DNA of 64,000 bases. Origin: Clostridium_AD sp050717535. Its GTDB lineage: Bacteria; Bacillota; Clostridia; Clostridiales; Clostridiaceae. This document shows, piece after piece, positions 25,368-33,898 of this stretch. Position numbers and translations under genes: made by a program. Positions within the stretch are counted from its first letter, which is position 1. Every line of letters starts with the position of its first letter. The notes beneath the pieces were generated by a model, which did no database searches, was not told the origin of the DNA, and saw only the letters and a list, made by a program, of their open reading frames with translations. The stretch covers positions 1 to 64,000 of the forward strand of contig NZ_JBOITM010000067.1 in the NCBI RefSeq assembly GCF_050717535.1, given 5' to 3'.

Positions 25368-26078
25368 ATGGGACAAGCGGAAGAGGTAGTCTATGTTTTG
25401 GAGCAATCAGGAATAAATATAAATAACGAGAAATCACTTCATTCATCTATTAAGCAATGGTATGCTATGCCAGGGGATAGGTTAGAAGTAAAAGTTGATA
25501 AATACATAATTGATTTAGTAAGAGAAGATTCATTAATAGAAATACAAACAAGAAATTTCAGTGCTATTGGTAATAAACTAAGAGACTTGGTTAAATACAA
25601 TGTGGTTAGGTTAGTACATCCCATAGCTATTGAAAAATATATAGTAACAATGGATGATTCGAATAAATTAATAAGCAGAAGAAAATCCCCTAAAAAGGGT
25701 AAATTACTGGATTTATTTGATGAGCTAATTAGAATACCTGATTTGATAGATGAAGAAAATTTTACATTAGAAATATTAATGACAAAAGAGGAAGAGATAA
25801 GATGTAAGGATGGTAAGGGAAGCTGGAGAAGAAAAGGTATTAGTATTGTGGATAGAAAGTTAGTGGAGGTTGTTGAAAAAGTCATTTTTGTGGATAAAAA
25901 AGATTTTTTAAGATTTCTACCGGAAGAATTACCAGAAAATTTTACAAATAAAGAATTGGCAAAGATATTAAAAATAACAGTATATAAGGCGAGGAAAGTA
26001 ACATATTGCTTAAGAAAAATGGGAATTATTAAAGAAGTAGGAAAACTTCGAAATGAACTTATATTTGCAAAATGTTAA
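25368..26078 (+). CDS. uncharacterised protein: nuclease-like N-terminal domain plus winged helix
   Basis: 236 residues from ATG 25368, with GAGGAG 5 nt upstream. The first 95 residues hold RLEVKVDKYIIDLVREDSLI then EIQTRNF, the E...D-x(n)-E-x-Q spacing of a PD-(D/E)XK nuclease core, with Q in place of the usual Lys. The C-terminal 50 residues (FTNKELAKILKITVYKARKV then TYCLRKMGIIKEVG) look like a winged helix-turn-helix. It matches a family of clostridial hypothetical proteins whose function I do not know. Possible roles are DNA processing or regulation. It is unaccompanied by a methylase. Confidence 0.6.
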   Translation: MGQAEEVVYVLEQSGININNEKSLHSSIKQWYAMPGDRLEVKVDKYIIDLVREDSLIEIQTRNFSAIGNKLRDLVKYNVVRLVHPIAIEKYIVTMDDSNKLISRRKSPKKGKLLDLFDELIRIPDLIDEENFTLEILMTKEEEIRCKDGKGSWRRKGISIVDRKLVEVVEKVIFVDKKDFLRFLPEELPENFTNKELAKILKITVYKARKVTYCLRKMGIIKEVGKLRNELIFAKC

Positions 26079-26220
26079 ATTTTGTATAATAATATGGAGT
26101 ATAGTACTTATAGAATTTATCAACTTTAATTTTTTTTATTTTGAAATAATATAATAAAGTAAGATTTAAAGTAAAAATAATGGAAAATATATAATATATA
26201 AGATAGAAAGGAAGATACAA

Positions 26221-26868
26221 TTGAAAAAAAAGGATATAGTTATTGGAACATTACTTGCAGTGGGCGCAATAGGTGCCTATGAAATATATAAAAACAATTT
26301 TAAAGCATGCAATGCTAGTTTTTGTGAAGTAGATGAAGCGGATAAACAAATAATTTGGACTCTTGCGGGTGAGAACTTGTTTTTTACAAAGCCATTAAAA
26401 GAACCTCAGGATGTAGTTATTAAGGTATACAAGGGCCTAAGGACATTAGAATTATATGGAGATGATATATTAATAGGTAGATTTAAAATTGCCCTAGGGG
26501 GATCTGTAATTGGGAATAAGTATAAGGATAGCGATAAGAAAACTCCAGAAGGTAAATATTGTGTTTGCACAAGAAATGAAGAAAGTAAATATACTCTTTT
26601 CTTAGGGTTAAGTTACCCTAATATAGAAGATGCTAAAAGAGGATTACAAAATGGGTTAATAGATGAACTTGTATTTAAGGAAATAGAGACTCAAATTGAA
26701 AATGGGAAAAGGCCCGATTGGACAACTTCTTTAGGCGGATCAATAGGAATACATGGAGGTGGAAATCAAGGCGATTGGACCTGTGGATGTATGGCAGTGT
26801 CAGATGATGATATTAGGATTATTTGGAATTATGCTAAAATGAATACTCCTGTGGAAATATATGAATAA
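26221..26868 (+). CDS. membrane-anchored L,D-transpeptidase (YkuD domain)
   Basis: 215 residues from TTG 26221, with GAAAGGAAG upstream. An N-terminal hydrophobic helix (about 5-23) anchors it. A YkuD domain (about 60-213) contains GIHGGG (H178) and DWTCGCMAVSDDD (C190 as nucleophile, with the SxGC variant TCGC). These enzymes form 3-3 peptidoglycan crosslinks or attach proteins to the wall outside the membrane. A second Cys (C188) beside the nucleophile is unusual. Confidence 0.86.
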   Translation: MKKKDIVIGTLLAVGAIGAYEIYKNNFKACNASFCEVDEADKQIIWTLAGENLFFTKPLKEPQDVVIKVYKGLRTLELYGDDILIGRFKIALGGSVIGNKYKDSDKKTPEGKYCVCTRNEESKYTLFLGLSYPNIEDAKRGLQNGLIDELVFKEIETQIENGKRPDWTTSLGGSIGIHGGGNQGDWTCGCMAVSDDDIRIIWNYAKMNTPVEIYE

Positions 26869-27082
26869 GAAAGAGGATTAGTATGTACATTGGATTCTTG
26901 GAGTAGAATATATATTAATAATATTTAAAAGATTAACTTTTTAGCAGGTATGTGATGAAGTATAATATAAATATATAATTTTTATAAATAAGGTGTATAT
27001 TTAAAAATTATATTTTTAAACTGTAAAAATAAAGAAATATACTAGTACAACAGGATATTAGAATTACAGGAGGTGGAATATA

Positions 27083-28060
27083 ATGGATAAGAAAAAAGTC
27101 TACATTACAAGAATGATACCAGATGATGTTATTGAACTTTTAGAAGAACATTTTATTGTAGAAATAAATTCACAAGATAGAGTTCTAACAAGAGAAGAGC
27201 TGTTAGAAAAGGTTAAAGGAATGGATGCGGTGTTATGTCTTATAACTGATAATATTGATGAAGAGGTGCTGGAGGCTGCTGGAAGTAAGTGTAAGATATT
27301 TGCTAATTACGGTGTGGGCTACAACAATATTGATATAACTGCAGCAACCCAAAGAGGTGTAATAATTACAAACACTCCTGGAGTATTGGATGATGCAACT
27401 GCAGATCTTGCATGGACACTGCTTATGGCGGTATCTAGAAGAATAGTATCAGCAGACAAATTTACAAGAAACGGTGCTTTTCAATGCTGGGATCCTATGA
27501 TGTTTCTTGGACGAGACATCACTGGTAAGACACTAGGTGTTGTAGGAGCGGGGAGAATTGGGGTTAACTTTGCAAAGAAAGCTAAGGCTTTCGAAATGAA
27601 AATACTGTACACTGGTCTAAGGCATAATTCTAAAATTGAAGAAGAATTAGGTGCTATCTATGTGGATAAGGAAACATTGTTAAAGCAAGCTGATTTTGTT
27701 TCACTTCATGTACCACTATTGCCTTCTACCATTCATTATATTGGTGAAAAGGAATTTTCTATGATGAAAAAAACTTCAGTTATTGTTAATACATCTAGGG
27801 GCCCAGTAATTGATGAAAAAGAATTAGTTAAGGCCCTTAAGCAAGGTGAAATATGGGGAGCTGGGCTTGATGTGTATGAAAATGAGCCAGAAATTGAGCC
27901 AGAACTTCTAGATATGAACAATGTTGTAATCCTTCCACATATTGCTTCAGCCACTATGGAAACAAGAACAAATATGGGATTAATCGCAGCTAAAAACATC
28001 ATTAAAGTGCTTCAGGGCAAAAACCCTGATACTTGTGTTAATAGTGAAGTATTAAAATAA
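27083..28060 (+). CDS. D-isomer-specific 2-hydroxyacid dehydrogenase (glyoxylate/hydroxypyruvate reductase-like)
   Basis: 325 residues. The catalytic domain halves flank an NAD(P)-binding Rossmann core with GVVGAGRIG (152-160). The catalytic triad is R239 (NTSRG), E268 (ENEPE) and H286 (LPHIAS). It reduces 2-keto acids such as glyoxylate, hydroxypyruvate or pyruvate to D-hydroxyacids. It lies at the left border of the purine-catabolic island and converges with the PLP enzyme gene. A role in disposing of pyruvate or glyoxylate from purine breakdown is possible but not shown. Start ATG with AGGAGGTGG upstream. Confidence 0.87.
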   Translation: MDKKKVYITRMIPDDVIELLEEHFIVEINSQDRVLTREELLEKVKGMDAVLCLITDNIDEEVLEAAGSKCKIFANYGVGYNNIDITAATQRGVIITNTPGVLDDATADLAWTLLMAVSRRIVSADKFTRNGAFQCWDPMMFLGRDITGKTLGVVGAGRIGVNFAKKAKAFEMKILYTGLRHNSKIEEELGAIYVDKETLLKQADFVSLHVPLLPSTIHYIGEKEFSMMKKTSVIVNTSRGPVIDEKELVKALKQGEIWGAGLDVYENEPEIEPELLDMNNVVILPHIASATMETRTNMGLIAAKNIIKVLQGKNPDTCVNSEVLK

Positions 28061-28071
28061 TAAGCTCAATA

Positions 28072-28114
28072 AAGCACTCCCATTCAAGATTAGTGAATAG
28101 GAGTGCTTAGTTTT
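28072..28114. terminator. terminator shared by two convergent genes
   Basis: AAGCACTCC...ATTCA and TGAAT...GGAGTGCTT pair, followed by AGTTTT on the plus strand. On the minus strand the hairpin lies directly after the PLP enzyme stop. Confidence 0.8.
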
Positions 28115-28119
28115 AGGAT

Positions 28120-29511
28120 TTAATATCCTCTTACTGTTTTTAACTTTTCATCAATACCTTTGATTTGACTTTGTTTTTCTATCCAATAATCTTGTGATTT
28201 TTGAGCATTTAGTTCCTGAACAGTTTTGCCTTGTTGTTCTACCCAAGTATAGTATTTTAAATTATGCCATCTCTTTCTAGTTGCATAGGTACCTTCTTGA
28301 ATATAGTCTAGCTTAACATTTTTGAAAATACAGTTATATCTAACTGCAGCTTCAGTTTTGTCCATAGGACCAAATTCACTATCTAGATTATTCATTACGG
28401 AATGATATCTATCAATGGTATCAGTACAGATGGTGAATATATTATCGTTTTCAGTCATCTCATAATATTTAGCAGTTTTAATAGCTCCAATTATGTTACA
28501 AACACCAGAGATACCTAAAATTTGTGAAAGAGCCTCTACAGTTTCTTTTGACATACCAACTACATCTAGAAGATAATCTTTTCCAATATCACTTGTTAAT
28601 AGCTGTAAGCCTTTTTTACTTTCCATATCATCAACACAGATCATTGCATCCATATTCATAACATTGTGTATCCAAGTAACATGTTTGTCTCCAATTCCTT
28701 GGATGTCATGGTCACCAAAGCCGTTACTATATATAGTTGGGCATTGAATTGGTTCTAAACCAATTATTTTTGTTTCAGGATATAATTGTTTTAATCTATC
28801 TCCTGAAGCTATAGTTCCTGAAGAGCCCATGGAAGAAACTAGTGCGGCAGCTCTGCCATTACCAATGCCTTTTTCTTTGAGCTCCTTTACTACCTTATCA
28901 ATAGAATTACCTGTTACGTGATAGTGAAACATGTAATTTCCAAAACTCTCAAACTGATTTAAAATTTTGTTGTTAGGGCTTTCGGCCTTTAGTTCCCAGC
29001 ATTTATCATATATTTCTTTAACACTACTTTCGCAACCAGATGTTTTAATATAAGTAGCACCATAATATTCAATTTTTTCAAAACGTTCTTTACTCATAAG
29101 TTCAGGAAGAATTACTTTTGTGGTATAACCCATACGAGGACCTGTCCAAGAACCACCTATACCATAATTACCTGTGGAAGGAAAGACAATAGTATCTTTG
29201 CCTGGTATTATTTCGCCAGCTAATTGTTTTTCCATAGTAACGGAATATGTTGCACCAACCTTATGGCTGCCTGTTGGGAAATTTTTGCTATACATAACTA
29301 TTATATTTGCAGAAACACCGGTGAGTTCCTTCGGAATAACCATATAACATACCTTTCCATTATGGTCGGTCCAATTAATATTAAATAAATTTATAGGATC
29401 TAGTGGAGCTTCAATTCTTGCTTTTAAAGCTTTTTCTCTTATTTCAGAAGGTATTGTCTCTGGATTAAGCATCTCCTCAAAAGTGGGTCCCCAAACTAAA
29501 TTTTTTGACAT
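28120..29511 (-). CDS. PLP-dependent enzyme of the cysteine synthase/threonine synthase fold (type II)
   Basis: 463 residues, longer than ordinary cysteine synthases. The PLP lysine is in TGSHKVGATYS (K84). STGNYGIGGSW forms the substrate-binding loop, and SSMGSSGT holds the phosphate-binding glycine-serine loop. Clostridial genomes carry this as a PLP-dependent subunit-beta-like protein of unknown reaction; beta-elimination or replacement on an amino acid is expected. It forms an operon (29-nt gap) with the YheO-type regulator and lies divergent from adenine deaminase. Start ATG with AGGAGGATAAA upstream. Confidence 0.8.
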   Translation of the reverse strand: MSKNLVWGPTFEEMLNPETIPSEIREKALKARIEAPLDPINLFNINWTDHNGKVCYMVIPKELTGVSANIIVMYSKNFPTGSHKVGATYSVTMEKQLAGEIIPGKDTIVFPSTGNYGIGGSWTGPRMGYTTKVILPELMSKERFEKIEYYGATYIKTSGCESSVKEIYDKCWELKAESPNNKILNQFESFGNYMFHYHVTGNSIDKVVKELKEKGIGNGRAAALVSSMGSSGTIASGDRLKQLYPETKIIGLEPIQCPTIYSNGFGDHDIQGIGDKHVTWIHNVMNMDAMICVDDMESKKGLQLLTSDIGKDYLLDVVGMSKETVEALSQILGISGVCNIIGAIKTAKYYEMTENDNIFTICTDTIDRYHSVMNNLDSEFGPMDKTEAAVRYNCIFKNVKLDYIQEGTYATRKRWHNLKYYTWVEQQGKTVQELNAQKSQDYWIEKQSQIKGIDEKLKTVRGY

Positions 29512-29540
29512 ATTTTTATCCTCCTTGTTTTTAAATTATA

Positions 29541-30182
29541 TTAAAATTTATTTTTAATATCTATATAATTGTAAATGGAGTATTTTGAAATACCAAAAAA
29601 GTTTGCTGTTTTGTCACCAGCCTTTGTAATTAAAAAAGCGCCGGCTTCATTAAGAAATTGAATAGCTTGTATTTTTTCTTCTTTACTCATAAGTGCCACA
29701 GGTTTACCTATATTTTTTACAGATTCGTCTAATAAGTCATCTAAAAGTTGATTAACATTCTGAGGGATTTGGTTTGCTTCATCAATATCTTCTTTATAAC
29801 TAGTTAGAGAGTCTATGCAATTTTTAGCTATAGTTAATTCTGTAATATCGTAATTTATAGAAAATATACCCGTAGGTTTATTTTCACTATCTCGTATATA
29901 GATGGTACTTGATTTTAGAATTTTACCATCATGAGTTTTGGTAGTATAATTTAATTTATCCTCCAGGGATGTAGAAACATGTTTTAAAGCATTTAAAACA
30001 ATCCGAGAAGCACTAGTACTTGTATCTCTGTGTGTGACATGACCATTTTCAATAAAGATAATTGGGTAATCTACATGATCGGATGATATGTCATGTATAA
30101 CCACTTCACAATTTCGTCCAAATTGAACTGAAATACCTTTAGCTAATCTTTTTAGAAAATCTAAATTACAATCGTTTTCCAT
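29541..30182 (-). CDS. YheO/DauR-family transcriptional regulator (PAS-like + HTH)
   Basis: 213 residues from ATG 30182, with GTGAGG 6 nt upstream. The N-terminal YheO PAS-like sensor (about 5-120) has NCEVVIHDIS and GIFSINYDIT. The C-terminal helix-turn-helix (about 160-210) includes MSKEEKIQAIQFLNEAGAF and GISKYSIYNYI. DauR of this family controls D-arginine catabolism. Here it is transcribed away from adenine deaminase. The gap between them carries TTTRCAAAAATTTT motifs that recur before other purine operons, so it is the best local candidate for the regulator of the island. Confidence 0.85.
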   Translation of the reverse strand: MENDCNLDFLKRLAKGISVQFGRNCEVVIHDISSDHVDYPIIFIENGHVTHRDTSTSASRIVLNALKHVSTSLEDKLNYTTKTHDGKILKSSTIYIRDSENKPTGIFSINYDITELTIAKNCIDSLTSYKEDIDEANQIPQNVNQLLDDLLDESVKNIGKPVALMSKEEKIQAIQFLNEAGAFLITKAGDKTANFFGISKYSIYNYIDIKNKF

Positions 30183-30480
30183 ACATAACCTCACAATTCA
30201 TATAATAGTGTCTGAAATTAAAAGAATATTACAAATGTTCCACAATTAAGTATAGCAATCTTTATTTTTAAAATCAATATAATTTACAAAAATAAAGTTG
30301 ATTTACAAAAATTTTAGTAATATGATTTAATATAATGAATTATGCGTTATAAAAAAATAAATTAATAGATTGTATGGAAATAAATATAGTTTGCAAAATA
30401 TTCTGTGAACAATATTGACTTTTATTTTCTTAAATGGTAATGTGATGAAATAAATGGTATAAAAAGGAGTAGGTATTAAT
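30183..30480. promoter_or_regulatory. divergent promoter region with repeated TTTRCAAAAATTTT motifs
   Basis: Motif copies: TTTACAAAAATAAAG (30283-30297), TTTACAAAAATTTT (30302-30315) and TTTGCAAAATATT (30390-30402). The ade promoter is TTGACT (30415-30420), N17 and TAATGT (30438-30443), with ATGG just before the -10 (extended -10). The minus-strand regulator promoter is TTGATT-N17-TATACT, near 30253-30281. The same motif and extended -10 recur at 32340-32412 and 47050-47101. Confidence 0.6.
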
Positions 30481-32205
30481 ATGAAAATAAGTAAGACTAA
30501 AGATTTAATCCAGGCAGCCACCAGTAGAAAAAAAGCAGATTTAGTTATTGAAAATTGCAATGTTATAAATGTTTTTTCACAGGAGATTATATATGGTAAA
30601 TTAGCCATTAGCGATGGCATATTCATTGGTATTGGTGATTATGAAGGTGAAGAGGTAATAGATGGTAAGGGTAAATATATAGTTCCTGGTTTAATTGATT
30701 CCCATGTTCATATAGAGTCTTCCATGAGTTCACCATACCAATTTGCGAGAGCAGTACTACCAAGGGGAACTACCACGGTTATTTCTGATTGTCACGAAAT
30801 AGCTAATGTTAAAGGTCTTGAGGGGATAAAGTATATGATTGAGTCCAGTGAAAATTTACCTCTTGATGTATATATCATGCTGCCATCCTGCGTCCCTGCT
30901 ACCATATTTGAAACATCAGGGGCTGTATTAGAAGCAGAAGATTTAGAAGAACTCATGCAAAATGAAAGAGTTTTGGGACTTGGAGAGCTAATGAATTATC
31001 AAGGGGTTGTTTTTACAGATGAAGGCATTATGAAAAAACTCCAACTTACTGATAAATATCATAAAATAGTGGACGGGCACGGACCTATAATAAAAGAAAA
31101 AGAATTAAATGCCTATGCACTATCTGGTGTAAAAACAGACCACGAATGTATGAACCATAAAGAGGTACTAGACAGGCTTAGAAATGGAATTTATATTGCA
31201 ATAAGAGAGGGCTCGGCTGCTAAAAATCTACTAGATTTAGTTGGCGCTGTGAATCAATTCAATGAGCGAAGATTTACTTTTTGTACAGATGATAGGCATC
31301 CTACTGATATTTTACATGAAGGTCATATAGACAATAACATTAGACTTGCTATAAGAGCAGGAGTTAGTCCTATAACCGCTATTAGAATGGCCACGTTAAA
31401 TTCAGCAGAGTGCTATGGTCTTAAAAATCTTGGAGCTATTGCACCTGGCTATATAGCAGATTTTATAATAGTTGATAATTTAACTGATTTCAATGTGTTA
31501 AAGACTTTTAAAAAAGGTAAACAAATAAAAGATGATTGGTATAAATCTATAAAAGAAGATAAAAAATTATTAGAAGTTGTATCTAATAGTGTTAATATAA
31601 AAGATTTTACAGATGATGATTTGAAAATAAAAATAACATCTAACTCTGCAAAAGTCATTAAAATTATGGATCATAGTCTTTTTACTGAAAGTGTAATTCG
31701 AGATGTATTGGTAGATGATGATGGATATTATAAGTATGATAAAGAGCAGGATGTTTTACCTATTTATGTATTTGAAAGACATAATGGCACTGGGAATATT
31801 GGTAAAGGGTTAATTGAAGGATACGGACTTAAAAATGGAGCCATAGCTTCTACCATAGCTCATGATTCACATAATTTGGTGGTAATAGGTAATAATATCA
31901 CGAACGTTAAAATAGCTGTCCAAAAGATAAGAGAAATTGGTGGAGGTCTGGTTGTTGTAAAAGACGGTGAAGTGAGAGGATGTTTGCCTTTAGATATTGG
32001 AGGAATAATGTCTAGTAAAGATTTAGAGACTGTGTCAAAAGGTCATGAAGAACTTAATAGAATTGCTATGGAAGAATTAGGTATAAACAATAACGTAAAT
32101 GCTTTTATGACTTTAGCATTTATGGCATTACCTGTTATTCCTAAACTGAAAATCACTGATAAGGGTTTATTTGATGTGACAAAATTTGAACTTACCAATT
32201 TGTAA
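30481..32205 (+). CDS. ade: adenine deaminase
   Basis: 574 residues, typical AdeC length. The metal-site motif GLIDSHVHIESS is followed by TTTVISDCHEIANV, SCVPAT, the DGHGP loop, FCTDDRHP and a C-terminal half with AHDSHNLVVIG, all diagnostic of bacterial adenine deaminase. It converts adenine to hypoxanthine and ammonia in the cytoplasm. It is the first gene of the purine island's left block, preceded by an extended -10 promoter and three operator-like motifs. Start ATG with AAGGAGTAGG upstream. A terminator follows at 32253. Confidence 0.95.
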   Translation: MKISKTKDLIQAATSRKKADLVIENCNVINVFSQEIIYGKLAISDGIFIGIGDYEGEEVIDGKGKYIVPGLIDSHVHIESSMSSPYQFARAVLPRGTTTVISDCHEIANVKGLEGIKYMIESSENLPLDVYIMLPSCVPATIFETSGAVLEAEDLEELMQNERVLGLGELMNYQGVVFTDEGIMKKLQLTDKYHKIVDGHGPIIKEKELNAYALSGVKTDHECMNHKEVLDRLRNGIYIAIREGSAAKNLLDLVGAVNQFNERRFTFCTDDRHPTDILHEGHIDNNIRLAIRAGVSPITAIRMATLNSAECYGLKNLGAIAPGYIADFIIVDNLTDFNVLKTFKKGKQIKDDWYKSIKEDKKLLEVVSNSVNIKDFTDDDLKIKITSNSAKVIKIMDHSLFTESVIRDVLVDDDGYYKYDKEQDVLPIYVFERHNGTGNIGKGLIEGYGLKNGAIASTIAHDSHNLVVIGNNITNVKIAVQKIREIGGGLVVVKDGEVRGCLPLDIGGIMSSKDLETVSKGHEELNRIAMEELGINNNVNAFMTLAFMALPVIPKLKITDKGLFDVTKFELTNL

Positions 32206-32252
32206 TGGTATGTAAAATAGTATTAATAAGTATTTGTTGGTAAGTGTACTGC

Positions 32253-32291
32253 GCAATTTGCTTTTATAACATAAAGCAAATTGCTTTTTTT
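32253..32291 (+). terminator. terminator after ade
   Basis: GCAATTTGCTTT and AAAGCAAATTGC form a long stem, followed by seven T. Confidence 0.9.
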
Positions 32292-32339
32292 ATTATATTT
32301 GTTAAAAGAATAGCAATAATACCATAAAGGATGATAAGG

Positions 32340-32412
32340 TTTGCAAAAATTTTTTGAATTGTAAAAATATTTTGCAAATTTTATTGACTTTAAATTATTA
32401 AAATGGTAATCT
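32340..32412 (+). promoter_or_regulatory. promoter and operator-like motifs of the purine permease-xdh operon
   Basis: TTTGCAAAAATTTTTT (32340-32355) and TTTGCAAATTTT (32371-32382) precede -35 TTGACT (32384-32389), a 17-nt spacer ending AAATGG, and -10 TAATCT (32407-32412). The ade promoter has the same -35, spacer length and ATGGTAAT junction. No purine riboswitch was found between here and the start at 32517. Confidence 0.6.
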
Positions 32413-32516
32413 GAAAGAAGAAAACACATAGAATAAGTGCACTTATTCCAACTGAATATCTTTAGATTTACGTATAAAATAATCTACATAATTTAATTAT
32501 TTAAGGGGGATATTTT

Positions 32517-33874
32517 ATGAGCACAGTAAATTCATCTAAAAATAACGATGGTATCTTATACAAGATAGACGATAAACCACCAATGGGCATATCAATTTTA
32601 CTAGGGTTTCAGCACATTATGGCAGCATTCGGCGGTATTGTAGCAGTACCACTGATAATTGGTGGCGCTTTAAAATTACCAGGTCAGGATATTGCATTTT
32701 TAGTAAGTGCTGCACTATTTGCAGCTGGTATAACTACTTTTATTCAAGCTAGAGGGGTTGGCCCTGTAGGAGCTAGACTTCCATGTGTTATGGGAACAGA
32801 CTTTACATTTGTTGGCCATCTTTAGTAGTAGGTGCAGCTTATGGATTACCAGGAATATTTGGGGCAACAGTAATGGGGTCATTTATTGAGATTTTTTTAA
32901 GTCGATTTATAAGGCCACTAAGAAAATTCTTTCCTCCAATTGTAACAGGAACAGTTGTCATGTTAATTGGTTTAACTTTATTACCGGTAGCAATAGATTG
33001 GTCTGCTGGCGGAGTTGGATCTAAAGATTATGGTAGTGTAAGGAATTTGTGTATAGCACTTTCAGTTTTGACAGTAATTACATTGTTGAATAGATACGGA
33101 AAAGGGATTCTTTCTACTGCATCAGTTATAATTGGTTTAATATTTGGATATGCAATATGTTTTCCACTTGGTATGTTAGATTTTTCAACTATTACAAATG
33201 CTGGTTGGTTTGCTTTCCCAATGCCTTTAAAATATGGAATTACATTTAAATTCTCTGCATTTGTTGCATTTATTTCAGCTTATTTAGTAACAACCGTGGA
33301 GACGGTAGGATGTCTTTTTGCTGTTGGTGAAGCCGCAGGTAAGGATTTATCATCAGAAGATATTTCAAGGGGTATACTTTGTGATGGAGTTGGGTCTCTT
33401 ATAGCAGGATTTGTTAATGCTGGTCCTAATACCTCCTTTTCACAAAATGTTGGACTTATACCACTTACTAAAGTAGCAAGTAAATCTGTAGTTGCTATTG
33501 CGGGAATTATTCTAATGGTACTGGGAATATTTCCGAAATTCGGAGCAGTCGTTGCTATTATGCCAAATCCAGTTTTAGGTGGTGCAGGTATTATAATGTT
33601 TGGAATGGTTGTGTCAGCTGGAATTAAGACTATTAAAGATGTTGAACTTAACAATAGAAATATGCTAATTCTTGCTATTTCTCTTGGCGTAGGCATAGGG
33701 GTTTCCGTAAGACCTGATATTTTAAGTAGCATGCCATCGGCAGTTAGGAGTTTCTTTTCTTCAGGGATAAGTGCAGGTACAGTGGTAGCCTTATTACTCA
33801 ACATAGTATTAAAAGATGAATCTAAACTAAACATAGATTCAAAAACAAAGGAATCAATAAAAAAGGCAATGTAA
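32517..33874 (+). pseudogene. NCS2 uracil/xanthine-type purine permease, broken by a one-base deletion
   Basis: The first 102 codons encode a clean NCS2 N-terminus ending GTDFTFVG, then hit TAG. The reading resumes one frame over as SLVVGAAYGLPGIFGATVMG and continues to 33874. Restoring one C at GGCC (32815-32817) would give FVGPSLVVGAAYG and a normal protein of about 450 residues. The NAT signature SQNVGLIPLT is present. The protein would import xanthine, urate or uracil. The gene leads an operon with the amidohydrolase and xdhABC. Either a recent inactivating mutation or a sequencing error; two other NCS2-like permeases nearby could compensate. Confidence 0.88.
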
Positions 33875-33898
33875 TGGGTTGCGATTGGGAGGGGGACA

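Noticed and set aside
32780..32830. Programmed ribosomal frameshift in the purine permease gene
   Set aside because: No slippery heptamer or stimulatory structure is visible, and one inserted C restores the family sequence exactly.
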